This document shows positions 10,176-20,759 of a stretch of 64,000 nucleotides of DNA, in pieces. The position numbers were made by a program, and so were the translations under genes. Positions within the stretch are counted from its first letter, which is position 1. Every line of letters begins with the position of its first letter. The DNA is taken from positions 1,361,501 to 1,425,500 of the forward strand of contig BSBM01000646.1 in NCBI GenBank assembly GCA_027924585.1. Reading direction: 5' to 3'. Source of the stretch: Larix kaempferi. Its lineage: Eukaryota > Streptophyta > Pinopsida > Pinales > Pinaceae. The notes below the pieces were generated by a model. It worked only from the letters and a program-made list of their open reading frames with translations, was not told the origin of the DNA and ran no database searches.

Positions 10176-11055
10176 GCTCCTAGTTATCGCGTAGTTCTGC
10201 TAACTTGTCTTCAATTTGCTGCGATACCGCCATGGCATTCTCTAGGAGCTGCTATGACCGATTATCCATCTCAGTCTCTTTTTGTCGTAATTCCTGTACT
10301 TATTTCTTTAAATTGGATATCTCCTTATATCTTGGCAGCCTCTCTCTGGGTGACAGAGCTTTAACCTTTGCGTTCAACTTGTCCAGTGTGGTTTGTTTTT
10401 CTTCTATCGCGGTCTTGACCTATAGCAACCCTTGATCCTCTTCAAGGGTCATGATTTCCTGTGAAACCTTATCGAGGAGAGATTGGCACTTAGCCATCTC
10501 ATTTGTAATGCTTTACGAGGCAGCGTTTACTACTTTCTCTCTGACTTGCTGTTTAGTTAATGGTGCTTGTATGTTCATTTGTGCCTTCAACGAGGTAATA
10601 TCAGCCTGATAAAAAATTTCCTTATCTTGCATCTCTGACTGCAAAGATCTTACCCTGTCCCCAATCCTCAGAACTGTGTCCATAGGATCATCCTGGAGTT
10701 CTATACCTTCAATATCATATGCAACATTGGATATGGTAGTCTCCAAATTTTGTCAGCGGTCCAATCCGTTCCACAGCTGCATTTCTGCGTGCAGCTGAAT
10801 TTGCCTGTTTGCTGTGGTGAGCTCTGCTTGTGACTTCATTAACTCCACCATCCGGTCATGCATCTCCTCAACGATCTGCATGTGGATGAAGTGCAATCCT
10901 GGTAAGGGGATTTTGGCTAAGTCGAGCTCTACCCTCTCAACTCCCTTTGTGTCCAACACAACTTGTTCTGCCATTGGAAATGCAACAGCCAATGGGTCCA
11001 CATGGACAATTCTAGTTTTTGATGGTAGTGTTATTGCTAACTGCGGCGGCATTTG
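10176..11055 (-). pseudogene. T3 extra ORF, C-terminal part
   Basis: Same minus frame as 12795-11056, broken by stops near 11053, 10747 and 10510. Open pieces of 99 codons (start near 11052, PPQLAITLPSKTRIVHVDPL) and 77 codons (start 10746, METTISNVAYDIEGIELQDD) are rich in E, Q, D and L with heptad-like spacing, suggesting coiled coil. It runs on through the T4 insertion to about 6840. No known domain recognised. Confidence 0.55.
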
Positions 11056-11841
11056 CTAGGAGGTTCCTGCTGACCTCCCTTCTGCTCCTGTGTCACGCGG
11101 CAAGCTCAGGCTTTTCTGGACATCGTCCATTTTCTTCATCAGACCTTGCATTGTGAGCCATGTCTTCTGCAGGTCATCCTGGATGACCTTATCCTTTTTA
11201 TCTTTATCTTCCATGAGCTCCTTCATCTTCTCTGAGACTGTTTCGGCTATCATCTCATAGTCATAATCATTGAGGACTACCTCTGATTGAATCTTTGTGG
11301 CCTTCACCTTCTTCCTTGAATTTGGCTTCTGCGAAGTCTCAGGTTCTTTTCTCTTTCCTATTTCTTCAGTGATTGGGCATGAAAGTGGGATTGGCTCATC
11401 CTCTACTGAATCTGTCTCCACATCCATAATTTCTACATGGAACTCTGGTGGCCAATCTTTCATGAGGTCTTCAACATCCTGCTCATACATGATGTATTTC
11501 CCTGGGAACCACTCTGGTTTCTTCCTTTGTGCTTTCGGCGATATGAAGATACATTTCATATCCGCCTCAAAGTCGATGACGCAGATATACTTCATTGTGA
11601 CTTGCTTTGTAATGCGGGCTGTCTTCGTGATTGCATCGTAAAGCTGAATATAGTACTGGTAAAAGAATTTTTTTGTAGCATGCTGGAGTTTTGCATTTGT
11701 GCTCGCCCAAAGGTTGATGAACTTAAACCCTCTAGGATCAAAGGTGTCCATAATGACACCCACATAATCTCTCAGCTCCTTCCATCCACGAAAAGCAATC
11801 AGGACAATGAGCCAGGTGAAATGGAACTGGCCGCCATTCAC
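11056..11841 (-). CDS. T3 extra ORF, middle part
   Basis: Open for 261 codons in the same frame as 12795-11842, separated from it by one stop. The first half is W/F/Y-rich and looks globular (GWKELRDYVGVIMDTFDPRG, then YYIQLYDAITKTARITKQV). The second half is charged: KRKEPETSQKPNSRKKVKAT is a likely nuclear-localisation stretch, then EKMKELMEDKDKKDKV reads as coiled coil. It lies after integrase in the same direction as pol, where some plant gypsy groups carry an env-like ORF. I see no signal peptide or membrane segment, so an envelope role is not supported. Confidence 0.6.
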   Translation of the reverse strand: MNGGQFHFTWLIVLIAFRGWKELRDYVGVIMDTFDPRGFKFINLWASTNAKLQHATKKFFYQYYIQLYDAITKTARITKQVTMKYICVIDFEADMKCIFISPKAQRKKPEWFPGKYIMYEQDVEDLMKDWPPEFHVEIMDVETDSVEDEPIPLSCPITEEIGKRKEPETSQKPNSRKKVKATKIQSEVVLNDYDYEMIAETVSEKMKELMEDKDKKDKVIQDDLQKTWLTMQGLMKKMDDVQKSLSLPRDTGAEGRSAGTS

Positions 11842-12795
11842 CTACGTGTCATTGAGTTCTTCAAGGAACTCATTCAACAGAAACTGACACCAATTAAAGT
11901 TGGTGCCTTCCGCTGCTGCAGCACCCAGGAGTATTGTGCCCGCAGGCACTTCCGAAGGCCTAGCTGTTTTGAGTATCTTTCCTGCGAGCAACTGTGTTAC
12001 AAATCTTGTTGCTCTGTCCTCTATATCTTCCGTTGGGAAACCTCTTTTTCCCTTCGCTAATAGGTGGGTTTTATTCATCTTCTCAACAGCCTCTTTATCT
12101 TTGCTCTTCCCCTGGAAGAATTGCTTAGGATCCTTACTGCGCTTGCTTAGTTTGGTGATGCGGTGGATCAAATCGATGTTAATATCGATGTTCCTATCCA
12201 ACCACAGATAACCTTGGTGGATTCGCGCCATGAGTGTGCGAACCACAATATTAAGTTCTGGAGAGCGGTCAAAATGTGGCAATCTTAGCAAGTTCGGTAG
12301 CCTTAACTGAATGACAAGTGTAAGCCAGCTCTCGGCAACTAGGTTAAGAGTTCCCTTGGCATCCTTTTTCCAGCACATATACTGGTCTGGTTGAATATAT
12401 GGGTACTTGGGAACATCTGGCTCATCCTTCTTCATTCCCAAGAGGTCATAATCCTCCCATTTACATTCTGCTATTTTTCCCAGCAGATTGTTAGCAGTCA
12501 CTACATGCTTGGAGATAGGTGATAGAGGAATTTCATATCTCACATTCTTGGACAATTTAAACACAGGGGCATTCAGTTCCCGCAAGGAGATATATTCGGG
12601 TGTCATCTTCAAGGGTTCTTTCTGATAGACTGGTGATTTTTGTGCTAAGGAGCCCATATTTATGACCTTGCTTCGAAGTCCCGTTACGTGTTTTCCTTTA
12701 TCTTTTGCTTTTTCCTGCATTGTCAGATTAATTCTTGGTGATCTACAGGATCCTTCACCTTGTTCTACAGCGACCTTCTTAGCTGGAGTTTTCAT
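11842..12795 (-). CDS. T3 extra ORF, N-terminal part
   Basis: 317 codons from ATG 12795 (MKTPAKKVAVEQGEG). Basic start, then a possibly globular region (NVRYEIPLSPISKHVVTANN; YPYIQPDQYMCWKKDAKGTL; FDRSPELNIVVRTLMARIHQ) and a lysine-rich stretch (KLSKRSKDPKQFF). I do not recognise the family. With the following frames it would make a protein of more than 850 residues encoded downstream of integrase, with about 670 bp between them, so it is probably expressed separately from gag-pol. Confidence 0.65.
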   Translation of the reverse strand: MKTPAKKVAVEQGEGSCRSPRINLTMQEKAKDKGKHVTGLRSKVINMGSLAQKSPVYQKEPLKMTPEYISLRELNAPVFKLSKNVRYEIPLSPISKHVVTANNLLGKIAECKWEDYDLLGMKKDEPDVPKYPYIQPDQYMCWKKDAKGTLNLVAESWLTLVIQLRLPNLLRLPHFDRSPELNIVVRTLMARIHQGYLWLDRNIDINIDLIHRITKLSKRSKDPKQFFQGKSKDKEAVEKMNKTHLLAKGKRGFPTEDIEDRATRFVTQLLAGKILKTARPSEVPAGTILLGAAAAEGTNFNWCQFLLNEFLEELNDT

Positions 12796-13467
12796 TAACT
12801 ACTGAATCCCTCCATGCTGAAAGATCCTCAGTGCTTCTTCAATGGTAAGTTCTTCTTCTCTATAGGAAGGTTTGAACATTCATTAATGAGATAGCGGCTA
12901 AGGTAGATAGAATACAGGTGGCTACTAGCTCGGAGAGCTTAATCACAAGAAAATTCTAAGTGCTCGGTAATGCCCGCGAGTCTCCCAACGGTGTTATTTA
13001 TAGGTGCAGCAGATCCCCTCCCGCGCCCTTCAACGGCTAGATAGGCATTTAATGTGGTGTCCATTGGCAAATTTGAGTGGATCCTTCGGTCTTTTCTGTC
13101 ATCAGCGTGCTCAGAACGGCTATCTTCTCTTTAAATGCTGAAGCGGTTGCTGTAATGGTCATCTAATGGCTATTTTTTTGAAAATCCCTGCAATGGCTAT
13201 TTTTCTCCAAGTGCTGCGCCGAACTGCGCGGCAAGCCAACTGCAACCTTGCGCGACTACTTCGCAGTGCCAACATTTTCCAACTGTGCGGCTTCCACTTT
13301 TTTTTTTTTTTCCTTCCACGCAGCTTCAATAGTGCTGCGCGGTACATAGATTATTCTTCTTATTATACCTTCTTCCTTTTATCATACATGTACAAACATC
13401 TTTATATTTCTAGTGTCCAATTTCAACTGTACTTGACACTTAGAACTTCCTTCCTTTGCTTGTTATT
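12796..13467 (-). other. Spacer between T3 integrase and extra ORF
   Basis: No coding frame. Contains a T13 run near 13299-13311 and GC-rich words repeating TGCGCGG/GTGCTGCGC around 13211-13345. A minus-strand promoter or splice acceptor for the extra ORF could be here, but I cannot point to one with confidence. Confidence 0.4.
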
Positions 13468-13909
13468 CAGGGTTTTGCGAAGCAGTGCTATCATGGTATA
13501 GCTTTAGCCTACTTCCATTTATCAAGGTTGGCAAGGTATCACCATCTAAATTGTCTAACTGGACTGCACCAGTGTCAGTAACATGTATCATAGTATATGG
13601 GCCAAGCTAATGCATCTTAAATTTACCAGGGAATTTCATAAATTTGCTATCATATAGGAGAACTAGATCACCTACCTGAAAACACTTGTTCTTTATATGG
13701 CGATCATGCCATGCTTTCTCGCGGTCCTTCTGTGCTTGCTGGTGGAAGCCTGCGATGAAGCGATCTTCCTCCAAGCCCAGTAAGTGTAGCAATCTTTCTT
13801 CTAGAGCTTCTCAATCTGCCATCCCTATAAATGCAATGATTCTTAAACTAGGGACAATATATTCCATCAGAATTATAGCCTCCTGCCCATAAACCAAGCG
13901 AAAGGGTGT
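13468..13909 (-). pseudogene. pol: T3 integrase, C-terminal part
   Basis: Same frame as the integrase core. Reads HQQAQKDREKAWHDRHIKNK and CFQVGDLVLLYDSKFMKFPG, then after a stop LGPYTMIHVTDTGAVQLDN and INGSRLKLYHD, the standard end of a gypsy integrase GPY/F module. No chromodomain follows. Stops interrupt near 13607 and just before 13800; the reading ends near 13468. Confidence 0.75.
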
Positions 13910-14530
13910 CTATCCTGTCAATTTCTTGCATGTGGTCCTATATGCCCATAACACAGAAGAGACGCGCAGGTCCCAATCGTCTCTATTTACATTGCATACC
14001 TTAGTAAGTGCGTTCTCCAATATTTTATTGAAATACTCTACAGTACCATTCACCTGTGGATGATATGGAGTACTACGCTGATGATGAATGTGGAATTCCT
14101 CCGTAAGTGCCTCAATAGTCTTGTTCAAGAAGTGAGTACCTTGCTCACTCATCAAAATCTTCAGACAGTCAAATCTGGTGACTATTTCTTCAAAAATAAG
14201 CTGTGCAGTAGTACTGGTGCTGCAATCCTTAACTGGTTTTTCTTTTGCCCATCTGGTGAGGTAATCAGTAGTAGTAATAATATACCTTGCACCTGTTCTT
14301 TTTCCTGGTGGGTTTATATGACCCACAAAGTCTATTGCCCATTTTTCAAATAGCTGCAGTGTCAACTGTGGATTTAGTGGCATCTCATCTTGGCGTGGTG
14401 GTTTTCCTTTCCTCTGACAGACGTCACAGTTCCTACAATATTCTTTGTCATCTTTCTGGAGCGTAGGCCACCATAGCCCTACGCGCAATATGTTCTGCGC
14501 GGTATCCCTTCTGGCATAGTGATGTCCCAC
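13910..14530 (-). CDS. pol: T3 integrase core
   Basis: 206 codons with the tail of the HHCC zinc module (GHHYARRD ... [11 protein letters not shown]) and the catalytic core. First Asp is in [10 protein letters not shown]; the second position reads [10 protein letters not shown] where the family has S-D-x-G-T-H-F, so Asp is replaced by Glu; the Glu position is kept in NGTVEYFNK. Integrase would join element cDNA to the chromosome; the D to E change and the flanking stops argue that this copy is dead. Confidence 0.88.
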   Translation of the reverse strand: MGHHYARRDTAQNILRVGLWWPTLQKDDKEYCRNCDVCQRKGKPPRQDEMPLNPQLTLQLFEKWAIDFVGHINPPGKRTGARYIITTTDYLTRWAKEKPVKDCSTSTTAQLIFEEIVTRFDCLKILMSEQGTHFLNKTIEALTEEFHIHHQRSTPYHPQVNGTVEYFNKILENALTKVCNVNRDDWDLRVSSVLWAYRTTCKKLTG

Positions 14531-14892
14531 GATTCCTGAGTGTGCATCCGCTAGAATAAATGGCTTCTCATGATCGAGTACGCACCTGCGTAGGACTTCA
14601 TCCGGCCCAAGTTTTTATAACTAAACTAAAATTATAGTGAAGTCCGTGGCACGCACCACCAACTATTTTTTTTGTTGGATAGAGAATTCCTGGGGTGCCA
14701 TCCCTGTGGTTAGGAAATCAATGATATCCTTGTAATAATCATCGGCAACCTGTATACTAAATAACTGCGCAGCAGGTAGACTGTCTTCAATATTCGTCGG
14801 CTCCTCTCCTGACCCAATCCTTGACAGATGATCAGGTCCCAAGTTCAGTCTACCTGGCTTGACAATAATCTCAAATTCATATTCTTGGAACA
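14531..14892 (-). pseudogene. pol: T3 RNase H end and integrase zinc-module start
   Basis: Minus frame: FQEYEFEIIVKPGRLNLGPD and HLSRI close the RNase H domain interrupted by T5, then a linker with stops, then [20 protein letters not shown], which starts the HHCC module. The RNase H reading joins exactly to 16607 once T5 and one GAACA are removed. Confidence 0.75.
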
Positions 14893-16601
14893 TGTAATGT
14901 CCCCATTTTGACCCCCTTTGTATTTGATGTAAATATTGTAATTAATCATGGTGAGGAGCTCAAGGCCAAGGCCCCACCGTTGATTTAGCGTTTCATGTAT
15001 CGGCAATTAAAAATAGATGCCTATGGTTCTTGTGCGAGATGGGCACAATGTAAATAAGACACCATGTAAATACGAATTTTAATGGAAAAACCCACAACCG
15101 GCTATGCAATGCAACAAAAGAGATGGGGCATGACTCTACAAGGAAAAGGGAGGGGAATTATTCAAACCCTTGAGCCAATGGTGTTAATCCATGTGTCAAT
15201 GGGGAAACCCATAAACCACCAACTACCCATTTTGTCTCATGCACCCAATCATTTAATTCTTCCAAGAAATTGGTTAAGGCAGTTAATGTCTTGGGATGGG
15301 AGAGGTATGGCAGTCATATTTTCGTGCATGGGCAAGCTACCAACCTCAAAATCGTATTTTTGGCTTGTTGGGCAAGAAAACCCCCACGAAATGCTACCCA
15401 AGGCCATTCCTCATGCATCACGTTCTTCCTCTCACGCAGATTGAGCTCACAGAAAGTTATCCTCACGTTTTTCACCATAACCCTGTGTTTTTCCATGCCC
15501 AGGAACTCGTTTTTGGGTTGTGCAACAGCTGGGGAAGGAGGGACGCGAATTGGGACTGAGGGAGAGGGCGTTTTTGGCCCTAGGGCGTTTTTCTGGAATG
15601 GGTTTTGCTTCCCCAGTTGAATTTCCAAAGTGCCAATACGTTTTGAGTCTACCCACGTTCTTCTGAAGCCCAGGAAACCCCATCTCATGCATCTCACTGT
15701 TGGAAACGTTTTCTCATTCTCAACAAGTGTAGGTTGCTGTTAGGTGCATCCCTGTTTTGTTTGGAACCCATGAGCAAGAAACTGGAATGGTAGTGGACAG
15801 AATTGGCTTGATAAACCTAGTGTAGGAAGTATCCTCTCAAGAAGATTAAGAGGGCTGGCTACTTTTCTATGCACACCCTGAGAGCACTAGAAAGGAAGGT
15901 ATGGCTTGAGGGTCTGTGTGGCAGTGAAGAGAATACTTCCTGGTGTTGGGTGTGTAGGCATTGTGAGTGCCAAGCTAAATAGATCTGGGAGAGGTACCCA
16001 TAGCTCTGTAGTTGAGCTCACTAGCTTAGCAATTCTTCCTTTCCATCTCCTAGCAGCCTGATAAACCCAATTGTAGATTGGCTTGGCTCATCTTGGTGTA
16101 TGCTTGGCTATGTGTGAGTCTGCTGTTCCCGGGGTCCTTGTAGAGATCATGCCCAGCTCGGGGGTGGCAGTGGTGCTGAGAGATTGAGGAGCACACTGGC
16201 CTACGGTTGGGTGGAACGTTGCAGTTGCATAGCTAGTTGCTTGGGACTGCCTTATTGAGATAAGTATTCTCTTGTGTAAATTGGCAATTATCATTTGATG
16301 AATGTTATGAATGTATGTGGATGTATTAAACGAATTTGTTTCTGCTGTGTTTTTCAAAAGTTTAGGCATTTCCATATGATCCTGTATAACTCGGCACAGA
16401 TCTTTACTTCATGGCTGTCACAGAATCTTGAATGTGTGTTAGAGATCAACAGCATTGATTTGATTACAGTCGTTTTTCCATAGTATGCATAGATACAGTT
16501 CTTTGCATCAATGATTTTAATTCAAACGTTTTGGGGCCAATTGCCCGGACTGAGCACTGTGATCCTCTCTATAACGCTGGTATGATAGAGGGGACATTAC
16601 A
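14893..16601. mobile_element. T5: 1.7-kb insertion with TG...CA ends, probably a solo LTR
   Basis: Begins TGTAATGTCCCC and ends GGGGACATTACA, a perfect 12-bp inverted end pair, flanked by GAACA at 14888-14892 and 16602-16606. It splits the T3 RNase H domain. No gag or pol frame, no primer site and no internal long direct repeat were seen, so a solo LTR of a large element fits best; a small non-autonomous element is the alternative. Open frames inside look non-coding. Confidence 0.85.
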
Positions 16602-16606
16602 GAACA

Positions 16607-16937
16607 ACAATAGCCATCTGCATATGCGTCCCCCCAACACTGGCTTGTTGATCAAGTATTTCAATGCAGAATGGTCAGTAAACATAAGGAAGTGTGATCC
16701 CAGCAAGTAGTGTCTAAATTTTTGTAGGGCATATACCATCGCAAGGCCTTCCCTCTCAGTAGTAGTATAGTTCTTCTCTGTTGTTGAAAGCTTTCTACTA
16801 GAAAATGCAATAGGGTGGTCAATACCTCCCTCTCCTGGTTGAGCTATCACGATCCCCAGGGCAATACATGATGCGTCAACATGGACATGGAATGGCTTTG
16901 TCCAGTAAGGAAATACTAGAATTGGCGCAGTGACCAT
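16607..16937 (-). CDS. pol: T3 RNase H, main part
   Basis: Reads FHVHVDASCIALGIVIAQ (first catalytic Asp), DHPIAFSSRKLSTTEKNYTT and TEREGLAMVYALQKFRHYLL (Glu), then FTDHSALKYLINK (Asp). It degrades RNA in RNA-DNA hybrids during reverse transcription. The frame is cut by T5 just after RICRWLLLF. Confidence 0.88.
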
Positions 16938-16961
16938 CTTTTATTTTAATGTATCAAAACC

Positions 16962-17549
16962 CTACTCGCATTCTGTGTTCCAAATGAATGGTGCATACTT
17001 CTTCAACAAATTTTCCATTGCTGTGGTTATCTGTGCATAACCCTTTATAAATTTCCTGTAGTATCTAGTATGGCCTAAGGTAGATCGCAACATCTTGACT
17101 GAATTTGGCGTTGGTAAGTTTGCAATAACTACAATCTTCGCAGGGTCTACCATCAATCCTTGCTTACAGACAATGTGGCCAAGTAAAATCCCATAGGGTA
17201 CACAAAAAATACATTTCTTCAAATTCAAATATATTTGATGCTGTCGACACTTTTCTAGCATCATACGGAGGTTTGCGCAATGATTTTTCAATAGATCGAA
17301 TACAGTGCAATCATCAAAGTATGCTTCTAGAAACTTGTGCATAAAATATTTGAATGCTGCGACGACGACTCTGGAGAATATGGAAGGTGCATTCTTCAGC
17401 CCAAAAGGCATGACGGTGTACTGGAATGACCCCCATTCTGTAGCAAATGTCATCTTATGCCTATCCGCAAGATCAATCCTGATCTGATGGTAACTAGAGA
17501 AACCATCAGTGAAAGAATATGCCTCATTTCCTCCAACGTTATCAAGCAC
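16962..17549 (-). CDS. pol: T3 reverse transcriptase
   Basis: 195 codons covering the palm: FSSYHQIRIDLADRHKMTFA, then FQYTVMPFGLKNAPSIFSRV and the catalytic EAYFDDCTVF (Y-x-D-D), then the connection HTRYYRKFIKGYAQIT. Family: Ty3/gypsy RT. A stop separates it from the RNase H frame and another from the upstream finger region; all share one reading frame. Confidence 0.92.
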   Translation of the reverse strand: MLDNVGGNEAYSFTDGFSSYHQIRIDLADRHKMTFATEWGSFQYTVMPFGLKNAPSIFSRVVVAAFKYFMHKFLEAYFDDCTVFDLLKNHCANLRMMLEKCRQHQIYLNLKKCIFCVPYGILLGHIVCKQGLMVDPAKIVVIANLPTPNSVKMLRSTLGHTRYYRKFIKGYAQITTAMENLLKKYAPFIWNTECE

Positions 17550-17579
17550 TTCGTTGGTGAATGGAGTAGGAAATGTGTC

Positions 17580-18212
17580 CTACATGGAAGCATCATTCAG
17601 TTTTCTGAGATCCACACAAATCCTGATCTCGCCTTTTGCTTTCTTGTCTTGAACAACCATGGGGCTAATCCATTCGGATTCTTCGACTGGTTCAATGATT
17701 CCTGCCTCTAGCATCTTATCTAGCTCTGCATGGACTTTTTCCTTGTAGCGCGGATTCAATCTGTATGGCCTCTGCTTGATAGGCTTAGCACCTAGCTTTA
17801 AAGGTATTTTCATGACCCCTAGGTCTCCCAAAATTCCTTTCATCTCTGTAAATTTTGTCGAAAACAGTTCCTGATACTCATGTAAGGTATCTGTGATCTC
17901 TGCAACAGTCTTATCGTCCCAATAATCTCCTATTGATGTGAACTTCGGCTCTTTGTTTGTGCCAATGTTCACTTTTTGTGTTTTTACTAGTCCTGTCATA
18001 TCTGGGATTTCCAACGGAGGTCCTTCTACCTCACGTGCGCCTTCTGACTCTAGTATATCTATGTTGCACGGGTCCTCCTCATCGTCTTCATTTGTATCAT
18101 TGGTATCTTCAACTAAGTTGTAACACTCGATAAAGTGCTCTTCATGTTCCTTCCATTCTGGTTCTAGGTGCGCAGGAACGCACTCTGTCCCAAAAAACTC
18201 CTGCAATGTCAT
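17580..18212 (-). CDS. pol: T3 RT N-terminal region and linker
   Basis: 210 codons: acidic linker (NDTNEDDEEDPCNID), then LHEYQELFSTKFTEMKGI, KQRPYRLNPRYKEKVHAELD and ISPMVVQDKKAKGEIRICVD, the finger motifs that come right before the RT palm in gypsy elements. Ends at a stop just before the palm frame. Confidence 0.88.
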   Translation of the reverse strand: MTLQEFFGTECVPAHLEPEWKEHEEHFIECYNLVEDTNDTNEDDEEDPCNIDILESEGAREVEGPPLEIPDMTGLVKTQKVNIGTNKEPKFTSIGDYWDDKTVAEITDTLHEYQELFSTKFTEMKGILGDLGVMKIPLKLGAKPIKQRPYRLNPRYKEKVHAELDKMLEAGIIEPVEESEWISPMVVQDKKAKGEIRICVDLRKLNDASM

Positions 18213-18239
18213 GTTTTGATGAGGAAAGTCATCCTGGAA

Positions 18240-18860
18240 TATGCGTTTCTTGATTAGCTATAATGCTTCATGGATTAGTGGATTCTCATCTTCAAAATTG
18301 AAGTCCTTCTGGAAGTTTGCAGTGAGCAGCTCCCAATTAGTGAGTTCGCTGCGCAACTCCAGGTCTAGGTACCATTTCTATGGGATACCTGCATCCAATG
18401 TGTGTACAAATAAATGTACCCATTCTGTAGGTGGTCTTTCCACCCATGCCTTTGAACATATTTCGATGTGTTGGCTAGGGTCTGTCTGTCCATTATACTT
18501 TTCAAAGGGTAAAGTAACCCTTTCGACGGACCAGATCTGCATCTTAGTTCTGCATTGATCCCAAGTAGTCAATGTTTTCTTATGTCCATTCCACCATCTG
18601 GCAGGTGTATCACGCAATGCCATATCTATAGCTAGTATTCTATGCTCATCTGGTATAGCTACAGTATATTCCCTTATGAAACTGTAAACATTAGCAGAGC
18701 CATCATATGTGGGAATAGGACTCACCTCTTTTCCAATCCAACGCAGTGATTTCGTAACCTGAGCACATCTTCTTGTTGATACTTCATGCATGCGGATTTT
18801 CCAATTCTCCAATCCTGTATTCGAGTCAGAGATACAAGAAGTGTCACATCGCCAGTTGAG
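18240..18860 (-). pseudogene. T3 second gag-like domain between protease and RT
   Basis: Open 18812-18378 and on with stops. Reads IPTYDGSANVYSFIREYTVA, MALRDTPARWWNGHKKTLTT, then WVERPPTEWVHLFVHTLDAG. The W-W and length-plus-spacing pattern resembles a gag capsid module, yet it lies downstream of protease, while the usual gag module is present at 20760-21422. I believe similar segments exist in other plant gypsy pol proteins; its role is unknown to me. Confidence 0.6.
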
Positions 18861-19505
18861 CGTACCATCCGCATTAGGATTAATGTAGTCTTCCTTGTTC
18901 GCAGCCAGCTGGTATAGTCGGTCTAAATCTTGAGGTTGGGATTCCTCCTAAATCAGCTCAATGTATCTGTCACCATATTTAGGATCCAATGGTGCAATGA
19001 CTCTAAGATGCTTCCCTTCAAAGATCATCTTCTTTGTCTTCAAGTTTATGATAACCAAGTTATCCATAGCCCAATCAATTCCCAATATTGCTGGAAAAGG
19101 TTGACTATCATCCACAATTTCAATAACTTCAAAGTCTGCATGACTTTGTACTCCGTCGATGTCAACTACTACATTAGCTAAGCGGCCAAAAGGTATGACC
19201 TTCTCTTGATTAGCTATTCGTAACTGGATAGGTGACTAGAGAAACTTTGGTCAACCCATCTGCTGCCATGTCTACTTAGTTAAGACATTCACTTCTGATC
19301 CCAGATCAAGGATGACTTCATCCATTTCAAAATCTCCTATCTGCGCAGTAAGCCTCATCTCTCGGCCTGTTCTTTTGTGTTTCCTTATATGATGTACGGC
19401 GCTATCTGAAGTCTCTGTTGCAATCTGAGGTTCATACTGGCTGATGAGATTTTGGAGCTCTACTATGGCTTTCTCTCTTTTTAGTAACTGCATGCAGCTT
19501 CGCAA
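18861..19505 (-). pseudogene. pro: T3 aspartic protease
   Basis: Minus frame: IGDFEMDEVILDLGSEVNVL holds the active-site position D-L-G (usual D-S/T-G), followed after stops by FPAILGIDWAMDNLVIINL, the typical second strand of retropepsin (I-L-G-x-D-W). The two are joined by VVDIDGVQSHADFEVIEIVD. Would cleave the polyprotein; Ser/Thr to Leu next to the catalytic Asp and three stops make activity unlikely. Confidence 0.75.
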
Positions 19506-20117
19506 GAACCGCGCAACATAAGTACGGACATCTGTCGCAGTGCTTGTGTTATCATAAGGAGTCGGAATGTCTTCAACATGTGGTGTTTCATTGCACAGCG
19601 GGATCCTTGATGACGTATCTACTGGTTCTCTAAAAGTATCCCACGCATCAATGAAGATCTACTTGTTCTTCTGTAAATTAAGAGTGGGTGCTTTTCCTGT
19701 AGCTTTCCTTATCCATATTGTTTCAAGGGGATCCTTCTTCGTATGTGTCTCCCTCGATGTTGAATCTTTTGCTCCTCTGTCGCATCCTGTCTCAGCGCCA
19801 CTGCGCGTGACCACATTGATGCTCGGATCCACTGGTCTATTTTCTACTGCGATCCACCGGACATTCGTGTTCGGTGCATCCGTCCGTCTTCGTTTATGCA
19901 TTTCAACCTCTAGCACTGGGCAATCTTCAATAACATGGTCAAATGATTTACAATAATTGCACGTAGTGCATGGGTTAACACACTCTCTAGATACGTGACC
20001 TAGCTGGCCACAATTATAACAAATGACCTGGCCGTGGCCTCTTCCCTGCGAGGGGCTAGCATTTCTTCCTCTGCTGCGGTATCCACCACCACGACCTCTG
20101 TATCCTCCTTGGTCTTA
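19506..20117 (-). pseudogene. gag: T3 nucleocapsid region, distal knuckles and linker
   Basis: Same frame as gag. RGRGGGYRSRGRN then CYNCGQLGHVSREC (perfect C-x2-C-x4-H-x4-C) and CNYCKSFDHVIEDC (same spacing), followed by a basic KRRRTDAPN. These bind RNA in Gag. Stops occur at about 20115, 19656 and others. Confidence 0.7.
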
Positions 20118-20723
20118 TTATGCATTTTCTTGTTTCGAATGGGGATCTTCTTGTACGTGGTACAAGCCAGTGCCTCGCATTGAGTCCATATCCCTTTTTC
20201 TTTCATTCATTAATTCATATGCACAGCAGTTGGATTCATCATGTCCAACTGATTTACAAAAACTACAATATAAATTTTTAGGCGTTTTCACATATTTCTG
20301 TATAAGATAACAGTCTTCAGGTCTGTGTCCTGTGGTTCTATAGATTTCACACCATGGGGCCTGATTATGATTCAATGGGTTTGGTGCACCACTGTTAAGA
20401 TAGTCATGGAATAGAGGGAAATGCTCTCTATCATGGCCTTCTCCTTTACAAGCTGTACACCAGACCTCGTGTCTAGGTTCATACCTTTGTTCTTTGCCAC
20501 TTTTCATGCTTTGAAACTCTAGTGTCAGGGTGGTCAGTTGGTTCTGGATATGAGACATCCTAGAACTAGTCTCACCAATCGAAGAAGCCTCTAGCTTCAT
20601 TGCAATCTCCAAGGCCTCTTCCCGGGACTCAACCTTCTGCTGCATCAATGGTAACTGAATATGGGGCAAAAGCGCAACAATGAACCATTCCTTGTGCTGT
20701 TCCAGAGCTATAACAAAGCTCAC
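20118..20723 (-). CDS. gag: T3 Gag, C-terminal half
   Basis: 201 codons: QHKEWFIVALLPHIQLPLMQ and SREEALEIAMKLEAS are usual gypsy capsid helices; then cysteine-rich units CTACKGEGHDREHF, CEIYRTTGHRPEDC and CSFCKSVGHDESNC. The last has full CCHC spacing; the second lacks one Cys. With the next two knuckles this Gag carries about five, more than the usual one or two. Confidence 0.85.
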   Translation of the reverse strand: MSFVIALEQHKEWFIVALLPHIQLPLMQQKVESREEALEIAMKLEASSIGETSSRMSHIQNQLTTLTLEFQSMKSGKEQRYEPRHEVWCTACKGEGHDREHFPLFHDYLNSGAPNPLNHNQAPWCEIYRTTGHRPEDCYLIQKYVKTPKNLYCSFCKSVGHDESNCCAYELMNERKRDMDSMRGTGLYHVQEDPHSKQENA

Positions 20724-20759
20724 TTGGTCTAATAGGGTCTTGAAATTCTGATCAAACTC

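Noticed and set aside
10176-12795. Envelope gene in T3
   Set aside because: Position fits, but no signal peptide, cleavage site or membrane segment is visible.
14888-16606. DNA transposon reading of T5
   Set aside because: TG...CA ends, 5-bp TSD and no transposase fit an LTR better, although the 12-bp inverted ends are long.
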